From Klebsiella planticola ATCC 33531 (GTDB lineage Bacteria > Pseudomonadota > Gammaproteobacteria > Enterobacterales > Enterobacteriaceae), in contig NZ_JMPP01000018.1 in assembly GCF_000735435.1 (NCBI RefSeq), forward strand, positions 124,001-188,000: a stretch of 64,000 nucleotides of DNA, read 5' to 3'. The translations under genes and the position numbers were made by a program. Position 1 is the stretch's first letter, and each line of letters begins with the position of its first letter. This document shows positions 55,357 to 63,530 of this stretch, piece by piece. A model generated the notes under the pieces. That model saw only the letters and a list, made by a program, of their open reading frames with translations. It was not told the DNA's origin and ran no database searches.

Positions 55357-56379
55357 ATGACGACAACGGTACAAAACTATCTCGATAAAGGTTTACGTGG
55401 CCTGTGGTATCCGGTTCTGGCGAGCTGGGAAGTGCAGTCCGCTCCGGTGGGCATTACCCGTCTCGGCGAACAAATTGTGGTGTGGCGTAATAAGGACGGA
55501 GAGCTGCAGGCGCTGGAAGACCGCTGCCCGCACCGTGGTGCTCGTCTGTCGATGGGCTGGAATCTCGGCGATCGTATCGCCTGCTGGTATCACGGCGTGG
55601 AAGTGGCAGGTAACGGCGAAGTGAAAGATGTTCCGGCGGTCGACAAATGTCCGCTGGTGGGCCAGCAGTGCGTGCGCAGCTACCACGTTCAGGAAGCGCA
55701 TGGCGCGATATTCCTGTGGTTTGCGGCCACGGCCGACCAGCAGCCCGAACCGCTCACCTTCCCGGAAGAGCTGGCCGATAGCGACAAATACAGCAACTTC
55801 CTCTGTACCGCAGCGTGGAAATGCAACTATCAGTACGCGCTGGAAAATGTCATGGACCCGATGCACGGCACCTACCTGCACTCCTCTTCGCACTCAATGG
55901 CGGAAGGCGATCGCAAAGCCGACATGGTGCTGCAGCCAACGAAAACCGGCTTTATCTTTGAGAAAAAAGGCCAGAGCGGCGTCAACTTCGACTGGGTCGA
56001 GCTGGGCAACAGCGGCGCTTACTGGATGCGCCTGTCTATCCCGTACCAGAAGCGTTTTGGGCCGGGCGGCCACTTCTGGATCGTCGGCATGGTGGTGCCG
56101 GAAGATAACGACAACTGCCGGGTCTTCTTCTGGCGTATTCGCGGCGTGCAGGGCTGGCAGCGCGATCTGTGGCGCTTTATGTATCGCAACCGTCTGGAAA
56201 AACTGCACTGGGAAGTGCTGGAGCAGGATCGCGTGGTGCTCGAAAGCCTGGCGCCGAACGCCCGCGATCACGAATACCTGTATCAGCATGACGTCGGCCT
56301 TTCCCGTCTGCGCCGGATGATGCAAAAAGCGGCGAAAGAGCAGCTGGCAGCTCGGGAAGAGCAGCAGGGAGCGGCCTGA
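55357..56379 (+). CDS. Aromatic ring-hydroxylating dioxygenase, alpha subunit (alpha-only type)
   Basis: A 340-residue oxygenase. The Rieske centre is C57-x-H59 (RCPHRGA) and C76-x2-H79 (CWYHG). The mononuclear iron site is in ENVMDPMHGTYLHSSSHS. The short length and the absence of a beta-subunit gene indicate an alpha-only oxygenase, as in carbazole or phthalate dioxygenase. It should add dioxygen to an aromatic ring to give a cis-dihydrodiol, using the ferredoxin and reductase of this cluster. Substrate unknown. The stop overlaps the SDR start. Confidence 0.93.
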   Translation: MTTTVQNYLDKGLRGLWYPVLASWEVQSAPVGITRLGEQIVVWRNKDGELQALEDRCPHRGARLSMGWNLGDRIACWYHGVEVAGNGEVKDVPAVDKCPLVGQQCVRSYHVQEAHGAIFLWFAATADQQPEPLTFPEELADSDKYSNFLCTAAWKCNYQYALENVMDPMHGTYLHSSSHSMAEGDRKADMVLQPTKTGFIFEKKGQSGVNFDWVELGNSGAYWMRLSIPYQKRFGPGGHFWIVGMVVPEDNDNCRVFFWRIRGVQGWQRDLWRFMYRNRLEKLHWEVLEQDRVVLESLAPNARDHEYLYQHDVGLSRLRRMMQKAAKEQLAAREEQQGAA

Positions 56380-57128
56380 TGAACGGGCTGTTAACCGGCA
56401 AACGTATGGTGATTACCGGCGCGGCACGCGGCCTGGGCTTTCATTTTGCCAAAGCCTGCGCGGAGCAGGGCGCTGACGTCGTGATGTGCGACATCCTGCA
56501 GGGCGAACTGGCGGAGAGCGCGCATCGTCTGCGCGAGCAGGGTTATCGCATTGAATCACAGACTATCGATCTGGCCGATGCCTCATCCATCGAGGAGGCG
56601 TTCCTCGCGATCGGCGAACGAGGAAAGATCGACGGCCTGGTCAATAACGCGGCGATGGCCACCGGCGTCGGCGGTAAAAATATGATCGATTACGATCCGG
56701 ATCTGTGGGATCGGGTGATGTCGGTAAACGTCAAAGGCACCTGGCTGGTGACCCGGGCGGCGGTACCGCTGTTGCGTGAAGGGGCCGGGATCGTCAACGT
56801 CGCCTCCGATACCGCGCTGTGGGGCGCCCCCCGGCTGATGGCCTATGTCGCCAGCAAAGGAGCGGTGATCGCCATGACGCGCTCGATGGCCCGCGAACTG
56901 GGCGAAAAGCGTATTCGGATCAACGCGATCGCCCCCGGTCTGACCCGGGTTGAAGCGACGGAATATGTGCCTGCTGAGCGTCATCAGCTGTACGAAAACG
57001 GGCGCGCGTTAAGCGGCGCCCAGCAGCCGGAAGATGTCACCGGCAGCGTGGTGTGGCTGTTAAGCGACCTGTCGCGGTTTATTACCGGGCAGCTGATTCC
57101 GGTCAACGGCGGATTTGTTTTTAACTAA
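56379..57128 (+). CDS. SDR-family dehydrogenase (probable cis-dihydrodiol dehydrogenase)
   Basis: A 249-residue NAD(P)-dependent classical SDR. It has the Rossmann motif TGAARGLGFHFA, NNAAMATG, the catalytic Ser in VNVASDT, and Y-x3-K in AYVASKGA. It follows the oxygenase with one base of overlap, so it most likely rearomatises the dihydrodiol to a catechol-type product. That assignment is positional. Confidence 0.88.
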   Translation: MNGLLTGKRMVITGAARGLGFHFAKACAEQGADVVMCDILQGELAESAHRLREQGYRIESQTIDLADASSIEEAFLAIGERGKIDGLVNNAAMATGVGGKNMIDYDPDLWDRVMSVNVKGTWLVTRAAVPLLREGAGIVNVASDTALWGAPRLMAYVASKGAVIAMTRSMARELGEKRIRINAIAPGLTRVEATEYVPAERHQLYENGRALSGAQQPEDVTGSVVWLLSDLSRFITGQLIPVNGGFVFN

Positions 57129-57142
57129 AGAGGCGAGGCGGT

Positions 57143-57931
57143 ATGGCAAACGTTCAGGAAGTGAAATACCTGGTGCCGGGGCTGGAGCGGGGACTGCAGC
57201 TGCTGCTGGCATTTGGCGAGCAACATCGCGATCTGACCTTTGCCGAGCTGCATCGGCTGGTGGATATGCCGAAAGCAACCGCCTATCGCGTGGTGCAAAC
57301 GCTGGAGTATATGGGGTTTCTGGAGCGCAACGCGCGTACCAATACCTTCTCGCTGGGGATGAATGTCCTGCGTCTGGGCTTTGAATATATTGCGTCGCTG
57401 GATGTGGCGCAGGTTGGCCAGCCGGTGATCGAGCAGCTGCGTGATACCAGTCAGTGCAGCAGTCATCTGGCGATCCGCGACGGTCGGGACATTATTTACA
57501 TTGCCCGCGTCAGCGCCGCCGGTTCACGGATCAATCAGGTCAGTATCGGTACCCGCCTGCCGGTTCACTGCACCTCGCTGGGCCGCATGCTGCTGACCGA
57601 TGTCTCGCGCGGCGAGTTTGAGCAGCTGTTTCCCGATGAACGGCTGCCGGGCAATACGCCGGGGCAACTTCACGATCGCGAAGCGCTATGGCAGATGGTG
57701 CAGCAGGATAAAGCGCGTGGCTATGTGATTGGCGAATCTTTCTACCGCCACGGCATCTCTTCCATCGTCTACCCGGTCTACGATCGCAGCGGTCGGGTAG
57801 CGGCGGTGGTCAGTATTCTGGTGCCGTCGGATGAGATCCCGCAAAGCGATCGGGAACGGCTGCAAAGCGATGTCAGCCTGGCGGCGGACAAAATTTCTGG
57901 CTTTTTAGGCTACCTGTCACAAGCTAGTTAA
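57143..57931 (+). CDS. IclR-family regulator of the aromatic locus
   Basis: A 262-residue regulator with an N-terminal winged helix (FAELHRLVDMPKATAYRVVQ, TLEYMGFLERNARTNTFSLG) and a C-terminal effector domain (SVGTRLPVHCTSLGRMLL-like block, RGYVIGESFYRHGISSIVYPVYD). It sits within the operon and is probably the sensor for the substrate or an intermediate. The three GTTTCA-N4-TGAAAC palindromes at 54366-54698 are its likely operators. Starts at ATG 57143 with GAGGCGG upstream. Confidence 0.9.
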   Translation: MANVQEVKYLVPGLERGLQLLLAFGEQHRDLTFAELHRLVDMPKATAYRVVQTLEYMGFLERNARTNTFSLGMNVLRLGFEYIASLDVAQVGQPVIEQLRDTSQCSSHLAIRDGRDIIYIARVSAAGSRINQVSIGTRLPVHCTSLGRMLLTDVSRGEFEQLFPDERLPGNTPGQLHDREALWQMVQQDKARGYVIGESFYRHGISSIVYPVYDRSGRVAAVVSILVPSDEIPQSDRERLQSDVSLAADKISGFLGYLSQAS

Positions 57932-58019
57932 ATCAATAACTTAACATCAGGCGCTTGCGTGCGTCGGGGATGTTTTACGCCCAAATCAGGGCGACAGAAC
58001 GGTAAAGAGGCTACCAACG

Positions 58020-58946
58020 ATGAGCGTAACCGGAATTGAAAAGCTGGAATTTGGCGTCGACGACCTGACTCATTGCGCCAGGTTTATGCGTGATTTTGGC
58101 CTGGCGGGCGACGCCAGCGGCCAGCGTTTTACCACCTTAAGCGGCGCGCGGGTGGAACTGAATCCGATCCATAGCCCGGATCTGCCGCCGGCCTTTGAAG
58201 CGGGTAACACCCTACGCCGTATGACCTGGGGCGTGGCGGATCGGGCGGCGCTGGATGCTCTGCGGCCCAAATTGTCCCGCCAGCCCGCCTTTCGTGAGAT
58301 TGACGGTGCCCTCGAGTGCCAGGATCCCAACGGCATGACGCTGCGGGTGCAGGTCACTCAACAAGTCGCGGTGACGCTGAACGTTGAGCCGATTAACCAG
58401 TGGGGCGATATGCGGCGGATTGATACGCCAAGCCCGGTGTATGACGGCGCGCAGCCGATCAACGTAGGCCACGTGGTGTTCTTCGTCGAAGAGCTGGCGG
58501 CGGTCGAGGCCTTCTATCGTGAGGTGCTCGGTTTCCAGGTTTCCGATCGCTACATCAATCGTGCGGTATTCCTGCGCTGCGGCGTACGCGGTGGTCACCA
58601 CAATCTCTTTTTATTGCAGCTGCCCAACCGCAAGCGCGGCCTGAACCACGTGGCCTTTACCGTGCGCGATATCCATGAAGTGATTGGCGGCGGCATTGCG
58701 ATGAATAAAAACGCGTGGAGCACCTTTATTGGTCCCGGCCGTCACCCGGTCTCTTCCGCCTATTTCTGGTACGTCAACAGCCCGACCGGCGGCGCTTTTG
58801 AGTACTACACCAACGATGATTTCCTGACGGAGAACTGGCGCCCGCGCGAGCTGGAACACTCGCTGGTCTCCTTTACCGAGTGGGCGGTGGAAGGGGGGAT
58901 CGACCACGATACCCGCCGCCAGCAGAAAAAGCCGGAGGCGGTATGA
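58020..58946 (+). CDS. VOC-family extradiol dioxygenase
   Basis: A 308-residue two-module protein of the 2,3-dihydroxybiphenyl dioxygenase type. The C-terminal module has the iron ligands His in NVGHVVFFV, His in LNHVAFTV and Glu in GGAFEYYTND, as in type I extradiol enzymes. It should open the ring of the catechol made upstream. Length is normal. The stop overlaps the reductase start (ATGA). Fine specificity is unknown. Confidence 0.9.
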   Translation: MSVTGIEKLEFGVDDLTHCARFMRDFGLAGDASGQRFTTLSGARVELNPIHSPDLPPAFEAGNTLRRMTWGVADRAALDALRPKLSRQPAFREIDGALECQDPNGMTLRVQVTQQVAVTLNVEPINQWGDMRRIDTPSPVYDGAQPINVGHVVFFVEELAAVEAFYREVLGFQVSDRYINRAVFLRCGVRGGHHNLFLLQLPNRKRGLNHVAFTVRDIHEVIGGGIAMNKNAWSTFIGPGRHPVSSAYFWYVNSPTGGAFEYYTNDDFLTENWRPRELEHSLVSFTEWAVEGGIDHDTRRQQKKPEAV

Positions 58947-60139
58947 CGGCGCGAATAGTCATTATCGGCGGTGGCCAGGCGGGCGGCTGGGCGGCGAAAA
59001 CCCTGCGTGACGAAGGCTACGACGGCGAGATTTGCGTGGTGGCGGAAGAAGAGTGGGATTTTTACGAGCGTCCGCCGCTGTCAAAAGCGACGCTGCTGGA
59101 GGCCGATGCGCCGCTGCCGCGTCTGTTCAGCGAAGAGGTGCAGCAGGCGTTAAACCTGCGCTGGTTCCGCCCGCTGCGCGCTGAGGCCATCGATCGCCAG
59201 AGCAAAAGCGTTCATCTGAGTAACGGCGAACAGCTCGGCTATGACCAGCTGCTGATCGCCACCGGCGGTCGCGCCCGCCTGCCCGGCGAAGCCTGGGCGA
59301 AACAGCCGCAGGTTTACACGCTGCGCCACTGGCAGGACGCGCAGCGCCTGAAGCAACGGCTGGCGACCACCGCGCGGCTGGCGATTGTCGGCGGCGGCTG
59401 GATTGGTCTTGAGATTGCCGCCTCGGCGCGAAAAAGCGGCGTCGCGGTCACCTTATTTGAACAGCAGCCGCTGCTGTGCATGCGTTCGGTAAGTGCGGAA
59501 GTGTCGCAGGAACTGGCACGGATCCATCGCGATCGGGGCGTCGATATTCGTCACGGCTGCGGTGCGCTGGAGCTGGAAGATGATGGCGGTCTGCCGGTTA
59601 TTCACTGCGACGGTCAGCGGGAAACCTTTGATGCGGTGGTGGTAGGGATCGGCGTCGATCTCAACCTCGAACTGGCGCGGGACGCGGGACTGGCTGTCGA
59701 TCGCGGGATCGTTGTCAACGCCCTGGGACAGACCAGCGACCCGGCGATCTTCGCGGCCGGAGATGTGGCGCAGCATCACCAGTATGGCCTGTGCATCCAG
59801 TCGTGGGCCTTTGCCCAGAACCAGGCGGTGGCGACGGCGAAAGCGATGCTGAACCCGCAGGCGGCCGGCTACGCCGACGCGCCATGGCTGTGGTCGGATC
59901 AATATGCCGACAATATTCAGATCCTCGGCATTCCGCAGCCAGGCAGTCGGACGGTGACGCGCCGGGATCCGCAGGGAGCGCTATTTTTCTCGATAGACGC
60001 TGACGGTCGCCTGACTCAGCTGGTGGCGTTTAACGACGCTCGCACCGTCAAGCTGGCGAAACGCTGGATGGCTGCGGGGAGAGATCTTTCCGCCGTACCG
60101 CTCGATGACCTGGCCTTTTCGCTGATGTCATTGCGATAA
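58943..60139 (+). CDS. Ferredoxin reductase (HcaD/BphA4 type)
   Basis: A 398-residue flavoprotein with an FAD-binding GGGQAGG motif near residue 9, the NAD-binding GGGWIGLEIA near 150, and FAAGDVAQ near 270. It transfers electrons from NADH to the Rieske ferredoxin. ATG 58943 gives MTARIVIIGGGQ; upstream codons lie inside the VOC gene. It completes the three-component dioxygenase, but is 3 kb from the oxygenase gene. Confidence 0.92.
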   Translation: MTARIVIIGGGQAGGWAAKTLRDEGYDGEICVVAEEEWDFYERPPLSKATLLEADAPLPRLFSEEVQQALNLRWFRPLRAEAIDRQSKSVHLSNGEQLGYDQLLIATGGRARLPGEAWAKQPQVYTLRHWQDAQRLKQRLATTARLAIVGGGWIGLEIAASARKSGVAVTLFEQQPLLCMRSVSAEVSQELARIHRDRGVDIRHGCGALELEDDGGLPVIHCDGQRETFDAVVVGIGVDLNLELARDAGLAVDRGIVVNALGQTSDPAIFAAGDVAQHHQYGLCIQSWAFAQNQAVATAKAMLNPQAAGYADAPWLWSDQYADNIQILGIPQPGSRTVTRRDPQGALFFSIDADGRLTQLVAFNDARTVKLAKRWMAAGRDLSAVPLDDLAFSLMSLR

Positions 60140-60165
60140 GACCCGCGCACCCTTAAGGGGGAGAG

Positions 60166-61422
60166 ATGACCACATTAGAGACAAACACCGCGCCGCTTGA
60201 GGCAGGCGGTGAGGGCGTCCATACGCCTGAAAAGGCGGTCCGCTGGGCGATTCCGCTGTCGCTGCTGGCCTGCGTACTGCTGGCGTTCTTCGACAAAATC
60301 AGCATTGCCGCCTTGTTTTCCGATAGCCATTTCCAGCAGGCGATGGGGATGGATTTTGACACCACGCGGTTGGGCATTCTGATGAGTGCCTTCCTGCTGA
60401 GCTACGGTTTTTCCTCGGTGCTGCTCAGCGGATTGGGCGATCGCATCGCGCCGCTGCGCCTGCTCACCGGCATGATGATGGTGTGGTGCGTTTTAATGGT
60501 GATGATGGGCTTCACCCATAACTACACGGTGATGGTCACCTTGCGCATTCTGCTCGGCATCGCCGAAGGGCCGCTGTTTCCGCTGGCGTTCGCCATCGTC
60601 CGCCACACCTTCCCGCAGCGGCTTCAGGCGCGGGCCACCATGCTGTGGCTGCTCGGAACACCGGTCGGCGCAGCAATTGGTTTTCCGCTGTCGATTTGGC
60701 TGCTCAATACCTTTGGCTGGCAGAGCACCTTCTTTGTGATGGCGATGCTGACGGTGCCGGTGCTGATTTTCGTGCGCATCGGCCTGCGCGGGGTGCAGCT
60801 GGAGAGCAAAGCGTCCGGCGAAAAGGTATCCCAGGAGGCGCGCCGCGCCGCGCGGCGGGAGCTGTTCGTCAGCGCGCATTTCTGGATGATTTGCGTGTTT
60901 AACATCGCCTTTCTGGCCTATTTGTGGGGCATCAACGGCTGGCTGCCGGGCTATCTGATTAAAGGTAAAGGGATCCATCTGGAGCATGCCGGTTGGCTGT
61001 CGTCGATGCCGTTTATCGCCATGCTGCTGGGCGAAATAATTGGCGCCTGGCTCTCCGATCGTCTTGATAAACGCGCCGCCGCCTGCTTTGTCTCGCTGGC
61101 CGGGGCGGCGGTTGGCCTGGCGGCGGTGATGCACTTCGCCACCCCGCTGACGGTCATTGCGGCGATGAGTTTCAGCACCTTTATGTGGGGCACCGGCGCA
61201 CCCAATATTTTCGCCCTGCTGGCCAAGGCGACCCATCCCCGGGTCAGCGCCACGGCGGGGGGCATTTTCAACGGGCTGGGGAACTTTGCAGGCGCCCTGT
61301 CGCCGGCGGTGATGGGGGCGCTGATCGCCTTCACCCACAGCATGGATTCCGGGCTGATTTTTCTGGCGGTGATGGCGGCGGTGGGCTGCGTCCTGTTACT
61401 GCCGCTGCTGAGACGTTACTGA
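60166..61422 (+). CDS. MFS transporter, anion:cation symporter type
   Basis: A 418-residue carrier with twelve hydrophobic segments. FFDKISIAALF, LRILLGIAEGPLFPLAFAIV and GIFNGLGNFAGALSPAVMGAL are ACS-family blocks. The N-terminal 25 residues are hydrophilic. It is the second such carrier of the locus and may take up the substrate or release an intermediate. GGGGGAGAG precedes the ATG. Confidence 0.88.
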   Translation: MTTLETNTAPLEAGGEGVHTPEKAVRWAIPLSLLACVLLAFFDKISIAALFSDSHFQQAMGMDFDTTRLGILMSAFLLSYGFSSVLLSGLGDRIAPLRLLTGMMMVWCVLMVMMGFTHNYTVMVTLRILLGIAEGPLFPLAFAIVRHTFPQRLQARATMLWLLGTPVGAAIGFPLSIWLLNTFGWQSTFFVMAMLTVPVLIFVRIGLRGVQLESKASGEKVSQEARRAARRELFVSAHFWMICVFNIAFLAYLWGINGWLPGYLIKGKGIHLEHAGWLSSMPFIAMLLGEIIGAWLSDRLDKRAAACFVSLAGAAVGLAAVMHFATPLTVIAAMSFSTFMWGTGAPNIFALLAKATHPRVSATAGGIFNGLGNFAGALSPAVMGALIAFTHSMDSGLIFLAVMAAVGCVLLLPLLRRY

Positions 61423-61432
61423 GGAGAAAACG

Positions 61433-61963
61433 ATGACTGATTCAACCGTGACTGCAAAACCGGGTATCAAACCTGAACATCTGACGATGGAAGAGTGGGT
61501 AGAGTCGCGTATCGCGCGCTTTGAGGGACGGAAATATGACTGGAACGCGCTGAAGTTCCAGGCTGATTTCGACCCGAAATACCGTCGCGCTCAGATGCGC
61601 TATATCGGCACCGGCGCCACCGGCGTGGCGAGCGATACCAATACCGTGGCGGCGGAAAACTTCACCTTCTCCACCATGGTGCTGCCGGCGAAATGTGAGG
61701 GGCCGCTGCATCTGCATGATGATGTGGAGGAGGTGTTCTTCATGCTCAAAGGGCAGATAACGCTGATGATTCAGGATGGCGACAGCTATACCGAAACCGT
61801 GCTGCGCGAGCGCGATCTGATCTCCGTCCCGGCGGGCATCTACCGCGGGCTGTTTAACCACGGTGAGGAAGAGGCGCTGATGTGCGTGATGCTGGGCACC
61901 AGGAAGCCGAATATTCCGACCTATCCGGAAGATCACCCCCTGTCGAAAGTAAAACGTAATTAA
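61433..61963 (+). CDS. Cupin-domain protein
   Basis: A 176-residue protein with one cupin barrel: GPLHLHDDVEEVFFMLKGQITLMIQDG supplies two His and a Glu for metal, and YRGLFNHGEEEALM the last His. Cupins of this kind are dioxygenases, isomerases or decarboxylases. Its position between carrier and hydrolase suggests a step on the ring-opened product, but the reaction is unknown. GAGGAG precedes the ATG. Confidence 0.85.
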   Translation: MTDSTVTAKPGIKPEHLTMEEWVESRIARFEGRKYDWNALKFQADFDPKYRRAQMRYIGTGATGVASDTNTVAAENFTFSTMVLPAKCEGPLHLHDDVEEVFFMLKGQITLMIQDGDSYTETVLRERDLISVPAGIYRGLFNHGEEEALMCVMLGTRKPNIPTYPEDHPLSKVKRN

Positions 61964-61972
61964 GGAGGCGGT

Positions 61973-62743
61973 ATGACGGGTTTTCGTGAACAAGGGCACG
62001 GCACGCCGCTGGTGCTGTTACACGGCATCAGCTCCGGCGCGGCTTCCTGGCATAAACAGATGGCGCTGTCCGGCTATCGTGTGCTGGCCTGGGATATGCC
62101 CGGTTATGGCGAAAGCCCGATGCTGCCGGTTGCGCAGGCGAATGCGGGTGATTATGCCGATGCGCTGGCGCGCATGCTGGACCACGCCGGCGTTGAGCAG
62201 GCGGTCGTGGTGGGGCATTCGCTCGGTGCGCTGGTGGCCAGCGCCTTTGCGGCGAAATATCCCCGCCGCGTGCGCTACCTGGTGTTAGCCGATGCCGCAC
62301 AGGGGTACGGCCAGGCGGAGGCGGAACAGCGGGAAAAAGTCTGGCGCAGTCGCCAGCAGCAAATGGCGTCAGGAGCAGAGCGGCTGGCGCAAACCCGGGC
62401 GGCGAAGCTGCTGCATCCCTGTGCGGCGGAGGCCGATATCGCCACCGTTGCCGCCGGAATGCGCAAGCTGCGTCGTGAGGGCTATCTGGCCGCGGCGTGG
62501 ATGCTGGCGCATGACGATATTCACCGCTGGCTTGGCGATTATCACGGCCGGTTTGAGGTGTGGTGCGGTGAGCAGGACGCTATCACTCAACCAGAGCTGG
62601 TGCGCGGTCTGGCGCTACGCTACGGCATGCCGTACACCGCGATTCCGCACGCGGGTCACGCCAGCTATCTCGATAATGAAACCTTTTTTAATCAACAGCT
62701 TTTACGGGTAGGGGAAGAGGTGCGCGATGAATGCACAAATTGA
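61973..62743 (+). CDS. Alpha/beta hydrolase, probable meta-cleavage product hydrolase
   Basis: A 256-residue alpha/beta-hydrolase. The oxyanion region is LLHGISSGAASW, the nucleophile elbow VVGHSLGALVAS, the acid in WCGEQDAIT and the histidine in PHAGHASYL. In aromatic operons such enzymes split carbon-carbon bonds of meta-cleavage products. It overlaps the next SDR by 17 bases. Confidence 0.88.
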   Translation: MTGFREQGHGTPLVLLHGISSGAASWHKQMALSGYRVLAWDMPGYGESPMLPVAQANAGDYADALARMLDHAGVEQAVVVGHSLGALVASAFAAKYPRRVRYLVLADAAQGYGQAEAEQREKVWRSRQQQMASGAERLAQTRAAKLLHPCAAEADIATVAAGMRKLRREGYLAAAWMLAHDDIHRWLGDYHGRFEVWCGEQDAITQPELVRGLALRYGMPYTAIPHAGHASYLDNETFFNQQLLRVGEEVRDECTN

Positions 62744-63521
62744 AGGCCGTGTAGCGGTAGTCACCGGAGGATCGTCAGGGATCGGCTTTGAAACGCTGCG
62801 TCTGCTGCTGGGCGAAGGGGCGAAAGTCGCTTTCTGCGGCCGCAATCCCGACCGGCTCGCCAGCGCGCATGCCGCGTTGCAGAACGAGTATCCCGGAGCG
62901 GAGGTTTTCTCTTACCGCTGCGACGTCCTGAAAGAAGACGAGGTGCAGGCCTTTGCCGATGCGGTGGCGGCACGTTTTGGCGGCGCGGACATGTTGATCA
63001 ACAACGCCGGGCAGGGCTACGTGGCGCACTTTGCCGATACCCCGCGCGAGGCGTGGTTGCATGAGGCGGAGCTGAAGTTGTTTGGCGTGATCAACCCGGT
63101 AAAGGCCTTTCAGCCGCAGCTGGAGCGGTCGGATATCGCCTCGATTACCTGCGTCAATTCACTGCTGGCGCTACAGCCGGAAGAGCACATGATTGCCACC
63201 TCTGCCGCCCGCGCGGCGCTGCTCAACATGACGCTGACGCTGTCAAAAGATTTGGTGGGAAAAGGCATTCGCGTCAACTCGATTTTGCTGGGAATGGTGG
63301 AGTCGGGGCAGTGGCAGCGGCGCTTTGAAAATCGTGCCGATAAGCAGCAGAGCTGGCCCGAGTGGACAGCGGATATCGCCCGTAAACGTGGGATCCCGAT
63401 GGCGCGTCTCGGCAAGCCGCAGGAGCCTGCGCAGGCGCTGCTGTTTTTGGCCTCGCCGCTGGCATCGTTTACCACCGGCGCCGCGCTGGATGTCTCCGGC
63501 GGTTTTTGCCGTCACCTTTAA
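62727..63521 (+). CDS. SDR-family protein lacking the usual Tyr/Lys catalytic pair
   Basis: A 264-residue SDR. The cofactor site is intact (VTGGSSGIGFETLRL) and NNAGQGY is present. At the active site, where Y-x3-K is expected about 13 residues after the Ser of VNSLLA, the sequence is ATSAARAAL, so Tyr is replaced by Thr and Lys by Arg. The protein may have an altered mechanism or serve binding only. It overlaps the hydrolase by 17 bases and ends ten bases before the aspartate dehydrogenase gene. Confidence 0.85.
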   Translation: MNAQIEGRVAVVTGGSSGIGFETLRLLLGEGAKVAFCGRNPDRLASAHAALQNEYPGAEVFSYRCDVLKEDEVQAFADAVAARFGGADMLINNAGQGYVAHFADTPREAWLHEAELKLFGVINPVKAFQPQLERSDIASITCVNSLLALQPEEHMIATSAARAALLNMTLTLSKDLVGKGIRVNSILLGMVESGQWQRRFENRADKQQSWPEWTADIARKRGIPMARLGKPQEPAQALLFLASPLASFTTGAALDVSGGFCRHL

Positions 63522-63530
63522 GGAGCCATC

